A stretch of 64,000 nucleotides of DNA from Flagellimonas nanhaiensis (GCF_003382275.1 NZ_QTJX01000004.1:124001-188000), one strand, 5' to 3'; shown: positions 43,079-51,434, counted from the stretch's first letter. A program made the numbers and translations. The notes: a model not told the origin generated them from the letters alone.

Positions 43079-43349
43079 AGTATTGTATGTTTTCTTTCTT
43101 GTTGCTTATGATTTTAGGAAATACCTTAACGATGTTTATGGTTATTGCTTTACGGGCAATTTTGGTCAGAACGATATAGAATGTACCGTTTAGTAAGAAT
43201 GCTCCGATGATGACCCAAAGGCTGGATGAAAAAATGATTATCAGCAGGGATCCCAGTATTAAGAGCATCATCATTGCAAAGAGGGATATGGGAAGCCCCC
43301 ATATCATTGCCCCTTTGCGAATGTTTTTATAAACTTCATACCTTTTCAT
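43065..43349 (-). CDS. traF: TraF-type membrane protein (DUF4133, VirB3-like)
   Basis: 94 residues, two close hydrophobic segments (about 17-38 and 42-62), basic ends. The start KRYEVYKNIRKGAMIWGLP is typical of the DUF4133 group. VirB3-like proteins work with VirB4 and pilin. The stop overlaps the traG start. Confidence 0.85.
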   Translation of the reverse strand: MKRYEVYKNIRKGAMIWGLPISLFAMMMLLILGSLLIIIFSSSLWVIIGAFLLNGTFYIVLTKIARKAITINIVKVFPKIISNKKENIQYYVDY

Positions 43350-43379
43350 TGTATAGTTTTTTAATGTCGATTATCGACC

Positions 43380-43667
43380 TTAGACTACTATTCCAATGAG
43401 ATAGGTAAAGATGCCCACTACCGCCCCTGCTATGAGTACAAAAACCAAAACACGGGTAATTCCCTTTTTGAGGTCTGCATTTTCGCCGAAGAAATGACCT
43501 GCATTAAATAAGAATCCGATGAGGAAAATGACCCCCAATAGTAGAGGGAAAATAGACCTAATGGTATCGGAAACATCATTTACCGAATCTTCAATACCTC
43601 CGATTTGTGCAAATGTGGGTAGGCTCATTAGGAGCATGGCCCACAAAGGATAAACTGTTTTTTTCAT
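43380..43667 (-). CDS. traE: TraE-type pilin-like protein (DUF4134, VirB2-like)
   Basis: 95 residues from ATG 43667; a longer frame to 43694 adds a poor leader. Signal peptide to about 20, then IGGIEDSVNDVSDTIRSIF and two helices. It fits VirB2-type pilins. It is the first visible gene of the transfer operon, so the promoter should lie in 43668-43870. Confidence 0.85.
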   Translation of the reverse strand: MKKTVYPLWAMLLMSLPTFAQIGGIEDSVNDVSDTIRSIFPLLLGVIFLIGFLFNAGHFFGENADLKKGITRVLVFVLIAGAVVGIFTYLIGIVV

Positions 43668-43802
43668 AACGCTTACGTTTTTATGGTTCTCCAATGCGCT
43701 TAGGGAACCTGTTTGAAATAACTTTTTACGAAATCTATAAGGGAATGCATGGAAAGGGAGAAAAACTGAAAATATTAACGGTAATCAGCGTTAAATTTTG
43801 AA

Positions 43803-43853
43803 GGATAGTTATGCATTGGTTGAAATCTTTAAAAATTGTGCAATGGATAGTTA
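43803..43853 (+). repeat. 42-bp-spaced direct repeats between traE and the amidase gene
   Basis: GGATAGTTA occurs at 43803-43811 and 43845-43853, exactly 42 bases apart (four helix turns). Between them lie ATGCATTGG (43811-43819) and TGCAATGG (43839-43846), the same arms as upstream of the copper block (13942-13971). The region is the divergent promoter of traE and the amidase gene, so a regulator site is possible. Confidence 0.45.
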
Positions 43854-43870
43854 CCTAAATGCAAGTAAAT

Positions 43871-44500
43871 ATGAAACCAGTAAAACTGTTGATAACGCTA
43901 CTTTTTTTGATGCCTTTACATATGCCCGTAGCACAACATAAAAAGGTAATCATAATTGATGCCGGACATGGTGGAATGGATTCTGGAGCTATAGGAACCA
44001 ATCATATAAAAGAGAAAGATATCACACTGGCCATTGCAAAAGCAATGCTAGAGTTTAATAGGAAAGTCCTCAATAATGAATATGATTTGTATTTGACAAG
44101 ATACACGGACACACTTATTTCACTGCGGCATCGGACTAAACTGGTAAAGGCAATTCAACCCGACCTTTTTATATCGTTGCATTGCAATCATGCTAAAAAT
44201 GAAAGGGCTACGGGCGTTGAAATTTACCTGCATAGCAAAACAAGCATAACGACCAAAAATCAAGTGGAATCAATGCGCTTGGGCCAATCCATAGTAGAAA
44301 CGCTTACTCAAAAATTGGGATATAGAAGTAGGGGACTTAAAAGAGCAAACTTTCAAGTACTACGCGAATCGATAGCGGTATGCCCAGCAATTTTGGTGGA
44401 GTTGGGTTTCCTGTCAAATCATGATGAGGCAGCCTATTTGGAAATGGAAAACAATAGTATGGCCCTAGCACTGGCTGTGCTCATGTCAATTAAAATGTAG
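43871..44500 (+). CDS. N-acetylmuramoyl-L-alanine amidase
   Basis: 209 residues from ATG 43871. Signal peptide to about residue 21, then an Amidase_3 domain: IIDAGHGGMDSGAIG (zinc His), the conserved second site near EKDITLAIAK, SLHCNHA and a last VELGFLSN (catalytic Glu). No cell-wall binding domain. It probably opens peptidoglycan for the conjugation channel, being divergent from traE, in place of the lysozyme TraQ-type genes that are absent here. Confidence 0.9.
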   Translation: MKPVKLLITLLFLMPLHMPVAQHKKVIIIDAGHGGMDSGAIGTNHIKEKDITLAIAKAMLEFNRKVLNNEYDLYLTRYTDTLISLRHRTKLVKAIQPDLFISLHCNHAKNERATGVEIYLHSKTSITTKNQVESMRLGQSIVETLTQKLGYRSRGLKRANFQVLRESIAVCPAILVELGFLSNHDEAAYLEMENNSMALALAVLMSIKM

Positions 44501-44501
44501 G

Positions 44502-44597
44502 ATGATGAAAGCGTTATTTGTGAGCCTGTATAAAGTACTAAAAGAAATTGTTATTGCAGTCGGTAAAGAATTGTTGGTATTCGTAAAACAACTTTAA
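44502..44597 (+). CDS. 31-residue amphipathic peptide
   Basis: ATG at 44502 or 44505, one base after the amidase stop. The chain (start MMKALFVSLYKVLKEIVIAV) is hydrophobic with regularly spaced lysines, so it would form one amphipathic helix. Tiny proteins next to amidases are known in Bacteroidales under the name smalltalk; from memory this fits in size and place. A holin-like or toxin-like helper is possible. Confidence 0.5.
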   Translation: MMKALFVSLYKVLKEIVIAVGKELLVFVKQL

Positions 44598-44654
44598 ATA
44601 AGGCTAAAAAAAGAAGTTTCGTCAAAAGAATTAGTAATATAAAAACGATAGATT

Positions 44655-45092
44655 ATGAAATTTAGAATTGAATCAAAACCAAGTCCATTGAGACAATTGG
44701 ATAATTTTAGACAACTAAAAGTTGCCCTAAAGCCAATTAAGGCCGATGAAGGCGGTAAATTTTTAGATGTACTACTAACGCATTGTGCCATGCTCAGAAG
44801 TGCAATTAGTAAAGACTTTAGTTTGGCTGACCAAGAGCACGTAGCTATAAGTTGTGATGTTTATTTCAACATACCTCTGGTATCATCGGCGAGTGTTGGT
44901 GGCGAAACGATTTCCAGACTTCAGAAATATGGTAAGAATGGAATACGGACTATTTTTGAAAACAAAAAAGAATTGGGAGAATACTTACAGGGATTGGATC
45001 GTATACCTAGTATTATATTGCCGAACAAATTGGAATTGATGCAGAAGATCGGTGATGCAAAGAGTAAATTTGTTTACGAGTTAGTTGGTTAA
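44655..45092 (+). CDS. hypothetical ICE protein
   Basis: 145 residues, soluble, no signal peptide. No family is recognised. Start KFRIESKPSPLRQLDNFRQL, then a helical middle and a C-terminus with LPNKLELMQKIGDAKSKF. It stands alone on the plus strand between the amidase unit and the convergent ORF6N gene. The gap of 57 bases to the small gene could include its own promoter. Confidence 0.6.
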   Translation: MKFRIESKPSPLRQLDNFRQLKVALKPIKADEGGKFLDVLLTHCAMLRSAISKDFSLADQEHVAISCDVYFNIPLVSSASVGGETISRLQKYGKNGIRTIFENKKELGEYLQGLDRIPSIILPNKLELMQKIGDAKSKFVYELVG

Positions 45093-45097
45093 TTCTC

Positions 45098-45616
45098 TTA
45101 TTCCTTCTTATATCCGATAGGTTTTCTTTTGCTTTGTGCAAGTTGCTTTTTATCTTTTTGCAGCAAGTAATTAATGGCCTCAAAAATGTCGGTAAATTGT
45201 TGGTTGTATTTAGTTTCCAGCTCCTGTAACTTTTGGGTTAACTCCGTATGTGATAAAGCATATTTTCTAAGAAAAACAAAGGCACGAACAATCTGTATAT
45301 TGACTTCTATGGCCTTGGGGGTTCGCAACACACTGGCCAACATTGCAATGCCCTGTTCGGTAAATGCAAAAGGATTGTATTTACTGTGTTTTCCTCTACC
45401 TGTATTTTCTAAGGTCGCAAATTGCGTCCTTAAAGAGTTGTATTCTTCGTTTGTCAATTCAAACATAAAATCTGATGGAAAACGGTCTTTATTGCGCCGT
45501 ACAGCTTCTTTAAGGCGTTTAGTTTCGGTTTCATAAAGTAAAGCCAGATCAAAATCTAAGAGTACTCTTTGTCCACGTATTTCATAAATCCTGTTTTGTA
45601 TTGTCTGTAACTCCAT
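45098..45616 (-). CDS. ORF6N-domain protein
   Basis: 172 residues from ATG 45616. The ORF6N domain spans 1-95: IYEIRGQRVLLDFDLALLYE, then LKEAVRRNKDRFPSDFMFEL and NPFAFTEQGIAMLASVLR. The C-terminus is a coiled coil. Such proteins are DNA-binding and of phage origin, common on mobile elements. It follows the EEP gene by 2 bases. Confidence 0.88.
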   Translation of the reverse strand: MELQTIQNRIYEIRGQRVLLDFDLALLYETETKRLKEAVRRNKDRFPSDFMFELTNEEYNSLRTQFATLENTGRGKHSKYNPFAFTEQGIAMLASVLRTPKAIEVNIQIVRAFVFLRKYALSHTELTQKLQELETKYNQQFTDIFEAINYLLQKDKKQLAQSKRKPIGYKKE

Positions 45617-45618
45617 TT

Positions 45619-46734
45619 TTAACGGATTTTTAGTTCCGACCATACCATGGGATGTTCACTGGCACTATGCAGTTCATTTTTGATGCTTTTTAGGATATTC
45701 CATTGAGGCCTTTTTTTAAACCAAATCCCTTTTCTTATCAATCCACTGGCCTTTACCGTTCTATACAATTTGCTGGAAAGCATCAAATAGTCGCTTTGCT
45801 TCAAGTTAACGCCCATTTTATAGGCTCCCAAACGATAATATTTTGAGTCTTTTCCCTTGTCCAAATCCACTTCAAAAGTGTGATGTTTTGAAATATCCTT
45901 TAAATCGGTTCCTAGGGTTAACGGCGCAAGAAGTTTGCTGTAGGACGGGACATTTAGTGTGCCTACAACAGCGATCAATTCATTGGGACCATCTTTATCC
46001 TTATATACTTCTGCTATCTTTTTGGATTGAACTTCAATTTTGCTTTTAGCATCCTTATGGTGTTCTAAGTTATCCAAAAAGCACGTTGACAGTATGCTTA
46101 CGATTTTACCATTGGGGGTACTGATTTTATATTCCTGTAGGTCCATATCAAAAATGGGATTGCCATTTTCATCAAAATCATTGACATGGGATTTCATTGC
46201 AAGTACTTCATAACCGGATTTGGTCAACAACCCGATACCTCTACCGTACAGGTCATTGGTCTCCAAATACAGGATATGGGTATAGGTGTCAGATAAAAAA
46301 CTCTTGTTAAATTCCAGTAGCGATGACCTGTCCTCGACCTCCAATAAGATCAGTATATCTGGTGAAACTTCCTCAACGACCTTCGCTTTGTTTACTATGG
46401 CCACTTCATTTATCGGGGTTGAGTTTAATCTGACCCACCCGTTCCAATTGGTTAAAGGGCTTGCTTTATTGGCTTCTGAGGCTGCATCCTTTTTTAGGAA
46501 TAGTTGTCCGGCTTTATGTACCATGGTGAGGTAAGGACCGTTCTGGGCATCTTCAAAACCCAAAAGTTTTGATAGTGTTCTGAGTCTATTGAATTCCTTA
46601 TTGGTGCGCATCCCCATGACCATAAGCCGTTCAAATTCTTCAATCCAAAGTTCCCGATTTTCTTCACGGTATTTTTTTATTAGCGCTCTGTCCCTATGGA
46701 AGATATTCTGGATGTTATAGGTTGCAATGATCAT
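45619..46734 (-). CDS. degenerate endonuclease/exonuclease/phosphatase-family protein
   Basis: 371 residues. EEP fold marks: start IIATYNIQNI, catalytic Glu in LILLEVEDRSSL, and SEHPMVWSEL at the end, where EEP enzymes have SDHxP. The middle motif GDFN is changed to VVGTLN, so the aspartate is missing. A catalytic defect or a distinct activity is likely. It lies between the HTH gene (4-base overlap) and ORF6N. Confidence 0.78.
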   Translation of the reverse strand: MIIATYNIQNIFHRDRALIKKYREENRELWIEEFERLMVMGMRTNKEFNRLRTLSKLLGFEDAQNGPYLTMVHKAGQLFLKKDAASEANKASPLTNWNGWVRLNSTPINEVAIVNKAKVVEEVSPDILILLEVEDRSSLLEFNKSFLSDTYTHILYLETNDLYGRGIGLLTKSGYEVLAMKSHVNDFDENGNPIFDMDLQEYKISTPNGKIVSILSTCFLDNLEHHKDAKSKIEVQSKKIAEVYKDKDGPNELIAVVGTLNVPSYSKLLAPLTLGTDLKDISKHHTFEVDLDKGKDSKYYRLGAYKMGVNLKQSDYLMLSSKLYRTVKASGLIRKGIWFKKRPQWNILKSIKNELHSASEHPMVWSELKIR

Positions 46735-47021
46735 AGCTGTTTCTTTAGAAAGAAATTCTTGTTGTTTTTAAGAATCTCATCGATTTCTTCTTCATCGTAG
46801 TAAATAATACCTCCCAATTTTGAGAAAGGGATGGTTTCATTAATGCGAAAGTTTTGCAATGTTCCAGGGCTGATGCCCAATTTCTTCATTACGATATTTG
46901 ATTTTATCCATTTGTCAATGGTGACCCTTTCATAGTTTGTCAAGAGTTCCTTAATATCTGAGATAAGTTCTTCCTTAAACTCCTGCAGGTCATCTGCGGT
47001 AATAATATTTGCTGGCATATC
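46731..47021 (-). CDS. HTH (excisionase-like) protein
   Basis: 96 residues from ATG 47021. N-terminal acidic coiled coil, then a MerR/Xis-type winged helix: SNIVMKKLGISPGTLQNFR and LGGIIYYDEEEIDEIL. Such short proteins control excision or regulate transfer genes in Bacteroidota ICEs. It follows RteC on the same strand. Confidence 0.8.
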   Translation of the reverse strand, partial: DMPANIITADDLQEFKEELISDIKELLTNYERVTIDKWIKSNIVMKKLGISPGTLQNFRINETIPFSKLGGIIYYDEEEIDEILKNNKNFFLKKQL

Positions 47022-47134
47022 CTTAGTTTTAATATTATACAGCAAATATGAGTCGATGATGAAAAATAAATTCACAAGGTTTCCCTAGGTAAGGGGAAAT
47101 TTTAACAACCTCTTTAAGAGGGAATAACACCTTT

Positions 47135-47962
47135 TTATTCGTCTCCTTTTTCCAAATCAAAGAGCAAACTGGTGGTCAAATCATCCAAGAATTTTGTACG
47201 GCTTTTTTTCCGTATTCGAATCTCCCCGTAGTTTCGGTAAGGATCGCCGCTCTTAAAGCGAAACGCCTGTTCAAGCGTTTTAATAATTTCGCGAATACTT
47301 ACTTTACCGTCATTTACGGCACGACTACTTTTTAGTGCATAGGCCAATTCCGTCATGTCGGTCTTGCTCGCCGTCCAATTGAGTTGGGTCAAGGGGATGA
47401 ATGGATGTCCGTTGGGTCGATCAATATTTTTCAATCGATGGTCCAGATAAGTAATCAATCTTCGATTCGCACTTAGTTTTGCCAACAACAAATCATGTGA
47501 GGTACTGAAATCGGGATCTCGAAAGTAGTATCTCGCATGGGTGATATTGAATTCATTAAAGTATTCCCGGGTAAAATAATGGGTATCCAAATAGGTCTTT
47601 CCTTGGTCTATATATTGAATGAAATCAAGGTTTCGAGAAAAAAAATCATTTAACTTTTTCAACTTCCTTGTGGTGTATTTCCTTTTGGTTGAGCCATCCC
47701 CTTTGGGATAATGAATTTCAAAGGATTTGAGCTCAAAGAAATAGACCAGGTTCGACAGGGGTACCTGTTTGGTGTATTTGAAAAAAAGAATTTCTTTGGC
47801 GGGTGATTCAAATTTCTTTTTTGAGATAAATCTTTTTAGTTTGGTCAGCAGGTTTCTACAGAGCACAATGGACAGATCACTTTTTTTGACGACATCCTTT
47901 GTGATTGATTCAATTCTTGCTAATTCTTCCGAAAGTTCTTGAGATAGTAAATGTAGTTCCAT
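47135..47962 (-). CDS. rteC: RteC-family regulator
   Basis: 275 residues. The RteC core is recognised by YFFELKSFEIHYP, FTREYFNEFNITHARYYF and, near the C-terminus, LTQLNWTASKTDMTELAYAL and GKVSIREIIKTLEQAF. In CTnDOT, RteC turns on the excision genes. Here it is upstream of the HTH gene, which could be its target. No RteA/RteB two-component pair is seen in the window. Confidence 0.85.
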   Translation of the reverse strand: MELHLLSQELSEELARIESITKDVVKKSDLSIVLCRNLLTKLKRFISKKKFESPAKEILFFKYTKQVPLSNLVYFFELKSFEIHYPKGDGSTKRKYTTRKLKKLNDFFSRNLDFIQYIDQGKTYLDTHYFTREYFNEFNITHARYYFRDPDFSTSHDLLLAKLSANRRLITYLDHRLKNIDRPNGHPFIPLTQLNWTASKTDMTELAYALKSSRAVNDGKVSIREIIKTLEQAFRFKSGDPYRNYGEIRIRKKSRTKFLDDLTTSLLFDLEKGDE

Positions 47963-48358
47963 AAGCTGACCTTTGAGCGTTAGTTACCATTGTAGGTCAA
48001 AGCGAATATTGAATTGGGGCTACGCTTTATTTAGAGGTCAGACCATATACCAAAATTAACCGCAATTATTGTGCCTTAATTCTTGTTAATAGTATAATCT
48101 AATTCAATTGAAGGAAAGTTGAAAGTGGTATTGAGCGTAGCACCAACTTCAGTGAGTTATCGTTCCATTTTTATTCGAAAATTCAGTTGCTTTAGATTTC
48201 CGCTTTGTATATCTTTGCCCCCAATTTAACGTAAGTTAGATCAAATAAAAAGTTACCTATTCGGTTACCTACAAAGTTGAAAAACTCATAAGGTATTGAA
48301 TTTGAAGGGATAGCGTGGCAGGGTTTCCGTCCTGCCACCCCGACCATATTTTTAAATT
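47963..48358. other. gene-free stretch, probable right part of the ICE
   Basis: About 400 bases without a gene. Two direct copies of GTTACCTA (48252-48259 and 48264-48271), then an 8-base perfect hairpin GTGGCAGG/CCTGCCAC (48315-48338) just before the terminator. Beyond it gene content changes from mobile to chromosomal type, so an attachment site could be in here. No matching copy is found on the left side of the window. Confidence 0.35.
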
Positions 48359-48387
48359 AAAGCACTGTCAACAGACGGTGCTTTTTT
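48359..48387 (+). terminator. intrinsic terminator
   Basis: AAAGCACTGTC (48359-48369) pairs with GACGGTGCTTT (48374-48384) with one U-G pair, loop AACA, then a T-run. It may end a transcript coming from the 48.3 kb hairpin region. Confidence 0.7.
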
Positions 48388-48412
48388 GTTTCCAATCACC
48401 GTAACTTTCTTT

Positions 48413-48447
48413 CCATTCAACTACACATATTGCCTATTCATCTATAG
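48413..48447 (+). promoter_or_regulatory. tandem LytTR-like site before the signalling operon
   Basis: ATTCAACTAC (48415) and ATTCATCTAT (48436) start exactly 21 bases apart. The second copy ends 56 bases before the ATG at 48502. LytTR regulators bind two direct 9-10-base repeats two helix turns apart, so this may be an autoregulatory site of the regulator at 51435. Confidence 0.6.
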
Positions 48448-48501
48448 CTATGGGTAGACTTTACAAGAGATAGGGTTAATTTGTAGGTTCAAAACAACAA
48501 A

Positions 48502-48903
48502 ATGGATATTCTATTTATAGAAGATGACGCTATTGAGACCATGAAGTTTCAAAGAACGCTTTCCAAGCTTAATTCGAAACACAAATTGATTGAAGCTCGA
48601 AATGGGGAAGAAGCTCTGGAATTTTTACAGTCCGAAAAAAAACTTCCAGATGTTATTCTTCTTGATTTGAATATGCCCAGAATGAATGGTATTGAGTTTT
48701 TGGGTAAGCTAAAACAACATGACAAAATAAAATACCTCCCTACCGTTGTACTTACTACTTCTGAAAATCGAGATGATTTATTGGAATGCTACAAAATTGG
48801 CATAGCTGGCTACATCATTAAACCGCTCAAATATGAGGATTATGAGGCCAAGTTGAAGACCGTTTTGGAATACTGGAGCATCAACGAATTGGTCAAAGCC
48901 TAA
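48502..48903 (+). CDS. stand-alone response regulator receiver domain
   Basis: 133 residues, a single REC domain with no output domain. Acidic pocket E7-D8-D9, phospho-acceptor D55 (VILLDLNMP), LTTSENRDD switch region and K107 in IIKPL. CheY-like proteins of this kind pass phosphate in relays. First gene of the signalling operon; 76 bases before the H-NOX gene. Confidence 0.92.
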   Translation: MDILFIEDDAIETMKFQRTLSKLNSKHKLIEARNGEEALEFLQSEKKLPDVILLDLNMPRMNGIEFLGKLKQHDKIKYLPTVVLTTSENRDDLLECYKIGIAGYIIKPLKYEDYEAKLKTVLEYWSINELVKA

Positions 48904-48979
48904 CGAAAATAGCGGTTTCACAACAAAACTTACCAAAAAGGTAGACATTTTCCTACTTTTGAGTTAATTGATATAAAGT

Positions 48980-49525
48980 ATGAAGGGAATAGTTTTTACT
49001 GAGTTCTTGGATATGGTAGAAAATCAATTTGGATTGGAAACCGTAGATGAGATCATAGAAGCCTCAGATTTACCATCAGAAGGAATTTATACTTCCGTGG
49101 GCACTTATGAGTTCAATGAAATGGTAGCCTTGCTTCAGAGCCTCAACAAAAAGGTGAATATATCTGTGGACGACCTTTTGCATTCCTTTGGTCACTATCT
49201 ATTTATAAGCCTGGGCAAAGCCCATCCAGAGGTAATCCAGAGTTATACCTCACCAATAGGTCTACTGTACTCCATTGAAGATCATATCCATGTGCACGTA
49301 AAAAAACTATATCCTGATGCCGAGCTCCCAACATTTAAGATTCTAGAGAAAACGGAGACTTCCATTTCCATGGTATATTCTTCTTCCCGAGGGCTATACA
49401 GATTGGCCCATGGTCTTATTGAAAAATGTTTTGAACATTTTGATGCGACCTCAAAAATAACCTTTGAACTTTTAAAGGAAGATGGGAGCGAAGTAAAATT
49501 TGATATTGTTCAAAATGGCCAATAA
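48980..49525 (+). CDS. H-NOX heme-based gas sensor
   Basis: 181 residues, the typical H-NOX length. Proximal heme ligand H104 in the IHVHVKKLYP motif, heme-propionate clamp Y133-S135-R137 (YSSSR), N-terminal KGIVFTEFLDMVE as in the family. No distal tyrosine can be assigned by eye; a NO-selective sensor is likely. In facultative aerobes H-NOX proteins inhibit or steer partner histidine kinases when NO binds. The next gene is such a kinase and overlaps by 11 bases. Confidence 0.92.
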   Translation: MKGIVFTEFLDMVENQFGLETVDEIIEASDLPSEGIYTSVGTYEFNEMVALLQSLNKKVNISVDDLLHSFGHYLFISLGKAHPEVIQSYTSPIGLLYSIEDHIHVHVKKLYPDAELPTFKILEKTETSISMVYSSSRGLYRLAHGLIEKCFEHFDATSKITFELLKEDGSEVKFDIVQNGQ

Positions 49526-51116
49526 TGAGGTAGAACTCTTGACCCGGGCGCTGGAGAGACAGCGAAAGGCCAGGGTTCAGGCCGAGAAAATCTTGGAGGC
49601 AAAGTCCAAAGAGCTCTATGACCTGACCAAACACCTCCGCCATGCCAATTCTAAATTGGAAAACCTTCTGGATGAAAAAGGCGATGATATGGACGCCGCC
49701 TTTCTCAACATTATTGATCCTTACGTGGTTATGGATCTTAATTTTAATGTGCTAAGGACAAATCACTCGGCCAAAGAGTTTTTGGGAGTGGACTACACCG
49801 AGGAATCCATTAACCTTTCAGATTTTGTACATCCAGATTTTGCCCAATATACTGCGGAGTCCATTCAGTCGTTGCTCAAAGTGGGAGTGCTCAGAAACTA
49901 TAGGGCCAAAATCATTTTAAAGGATGGCTCGGAAAAATTTGTGCAGATCAATTCAAGCCTTATTTATGACCATGAAGGTAAACCCATGGCAGCCCAAGGT
50001 ATTATTAGGGACATTACCCAGGAAAAAGAGATAGAGAGCTTACTTTCCGAACAGCGAAAGGAACTCGATGTAATTGTGGAAAACTCACCTTTAGGGATTG
50101 TGTTAATGGTAGAGGGGCAAATTGTAAAGAGCAACACGGCCATGCAGAACATGTTGGGCTATTCCCATGAAGAACTAAAGCAAATCAAACTTAAAGATAT
50201 CACCGCCAATGAAGATATGGCCAAGTCAGAATCCTATTTAAAGGAGATGAAGTTGGGTAAGTTGGACCATTTTATTCTCAACAAAAGCTATATCAAAAAG
50301 GACGGAACCAAATTTCTGGCCAAAACATCCGTAAGTGCCGTTAGAACCACAGAGGGTGAAATCGAATATCAGGTTGCCATAGTGGAGGATATTACGGAAC
50401 ATAGACAGCTTGAGCTTCAAAAAGAACAACTTTTGAAGCAATTACGGGCAAGCAATAAAGAACTTCAAGAATATGCCCATATCGTCTCGCATGATCTAAA
50501 ATCCCCTTTACGGAGTATCAGTGCGTTGGCCAGTTGGCTGGCCGAAGATTATGCAGATGTCTTGGATGGCAACGGGGTGAATCAACTACAGATGATGCAA
50601 GAGAAGATCGAGGGCATGGATAAGTTGATTGATGGAATCTTGACCTACTCCAGTATAGATAAGAAAACCAATGAAGACACTGAAGTTGATGTAAACCAGG
50701 TTATTTCAGAAATCAGGGAAATCATATTTATACCTGATCACGTAAACGTGGTCATTATGGACACGTTACCCACCTTAATGGCTGACAAAACCAAGATTCA
50801 CCAATTGTTCCAAAATCTAATATCCAATGCTGTTGTTCATATCCGTAAAAAGGATGGATTGGTGAAAATACATGGTCATGAAACCAGCACGCATTGGCAG
50901 TTCAGTATCAGTGATAATGGTATTGGCATCCCCAAAGAATATCATGAAAAAATATTTAAAGTATTCCAATCGTTAGAAACATCAGAGCAATCCACAGGAA
51001 TAGGTCTTTCAATTGTAAAAAAGATTGTAGACCTCTACGAGGGAGAAATTTGGTTGGATTCTGAGGAAGGAAAGGGTACAACCTTTCATTTCACTTTAAA
51101 AAAACAATTGCTATGA
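49515..51116 (+). CDS. PAS-PAS histidine kinase, H-NOX partner
   Basis: 533 residues from ATG 49515, which overlaps the end of the H-NOX gene. An N-terminal coiled coil (ELLTRALERQRKARVQAEKI) like those of H-NOX-associated kinases, PAS 1 (about 62-175), PAS 2 (about 185-295), HisKA with H326 (IVSHDLKSPL), then N box (FQNLISNAVVH), SDNGIGIPKEY and TGIGLSIVKK. No membrane helix, so it is cytosolic. It should sense NO via H-NOX. Confidence 0.92.
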   Translation: MANNEVELLTRALERQRKARVQAEKILEAKSKELYDLTKHLRHANSKLENLLDEKGDDMDAAFLNIIDPYVVMDLNFNVLRTNHSAKEFLGVDYTEESINLSDFVHPDFAQYTAESIQSLLKVGVLRNYRAKIILKDGSEKFVQINSSLIYDHEGKPMAAQGIIRDITQEKEIESLLSEQRKELDVIVENSPLGIVLMVEGQIVKSNTAMQNMLGYSHEELKQIKLKDITANEDMAKSESYLKEMKLGKLDHFILNKSYIKKDGTKFLAKTSVSAVRTTEGEIEYQVAIVEDITEHRQLELQKEQLLKQLRASNKELQEYAHIVSHDLKSPLRSISALASWLAEDYADVLDGNGVNQLQMMQEKIEGMDKLIDGILTYSSIDKKTNEDTEVDVNQVISEIREIIFIPDHVNVVIMDTLPTLMADKTKIHQLFQNLISNAVVHIRKKDGLVKIHGHETSTHWQFSISDNGIGIPKEYHEKIFKVFQSLETSEQSTGIGLSIVKKIVDLYEGEIWLDSEEGKGTTFHFTLKKQLL

Positions 51117-51433
51117 AAGAAAGTCCCAATCTTAAATACATAGACCAGTTGGCCGGAGGAGACAATGAATTCCGTGAGAAATTTATTGGTATATTGAAGG
51201 AGGAATTTCCTTTGGAAAGTGAGGAATATCAAAAGAATATGGAAGGAAGGCTTTTTAAGGTCGCTTCTGAAAATGTACATAAAATAAAGCATAAGATCAA
51301 TGTGCTGGGGCTTCACAACACCTATACGCTGGCCGTTAGGCATGAAAATGAGTTAAGGAACGGGGAGGATACATTGCATGGCGAGTTTATGGGAATACTC
51401 CAGGACATTCAATCTTACCTAAAAACCATTTAA
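51113..51433 (+). CDS. histidine phosphotransfer (HPt) protein
   Basis: 106 residues, all helical. The phospho-acceptor is probably H56 in NVHKIKHKINVLGL, which fits the HxIKG-type HPt motif apart from the glycine. It overlaps the kinase gene by 4 bases and precedes the LytTR gene by 1. It should move phosphate between the kinase, the receiver at 48502 and the LytTR regulator. Confidence 0.82.
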   Translation: MKESPNLKYIDQLAGGDNEFREKFIGILKEEFPLESEEYQKNMEGRLFKVASENVHKIKHKINVLGLHNTYTLAVRHENELRNGEDTLHGEFMGILQDIQSYLKTI

Positions 51434-51434
51434 G

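Noticed and set aside
38725-43378. 13-base palindrome GTCGATTATCGAC present twice in the tra operon (38725-38737 and 43366-43378)
   Set aside because: One copy is inside the traK coding frame; with 64 kb many 13-base words are expected twice by chance.
48315-48338. Hairpin GTGGCAGG/CCTGCCAC read as a tRNA or tmRNA 3' end
   Set aside because: No T-arm or acceptor pairing partner is found upstream, so a tRNA or tmRNA cannot be supported.
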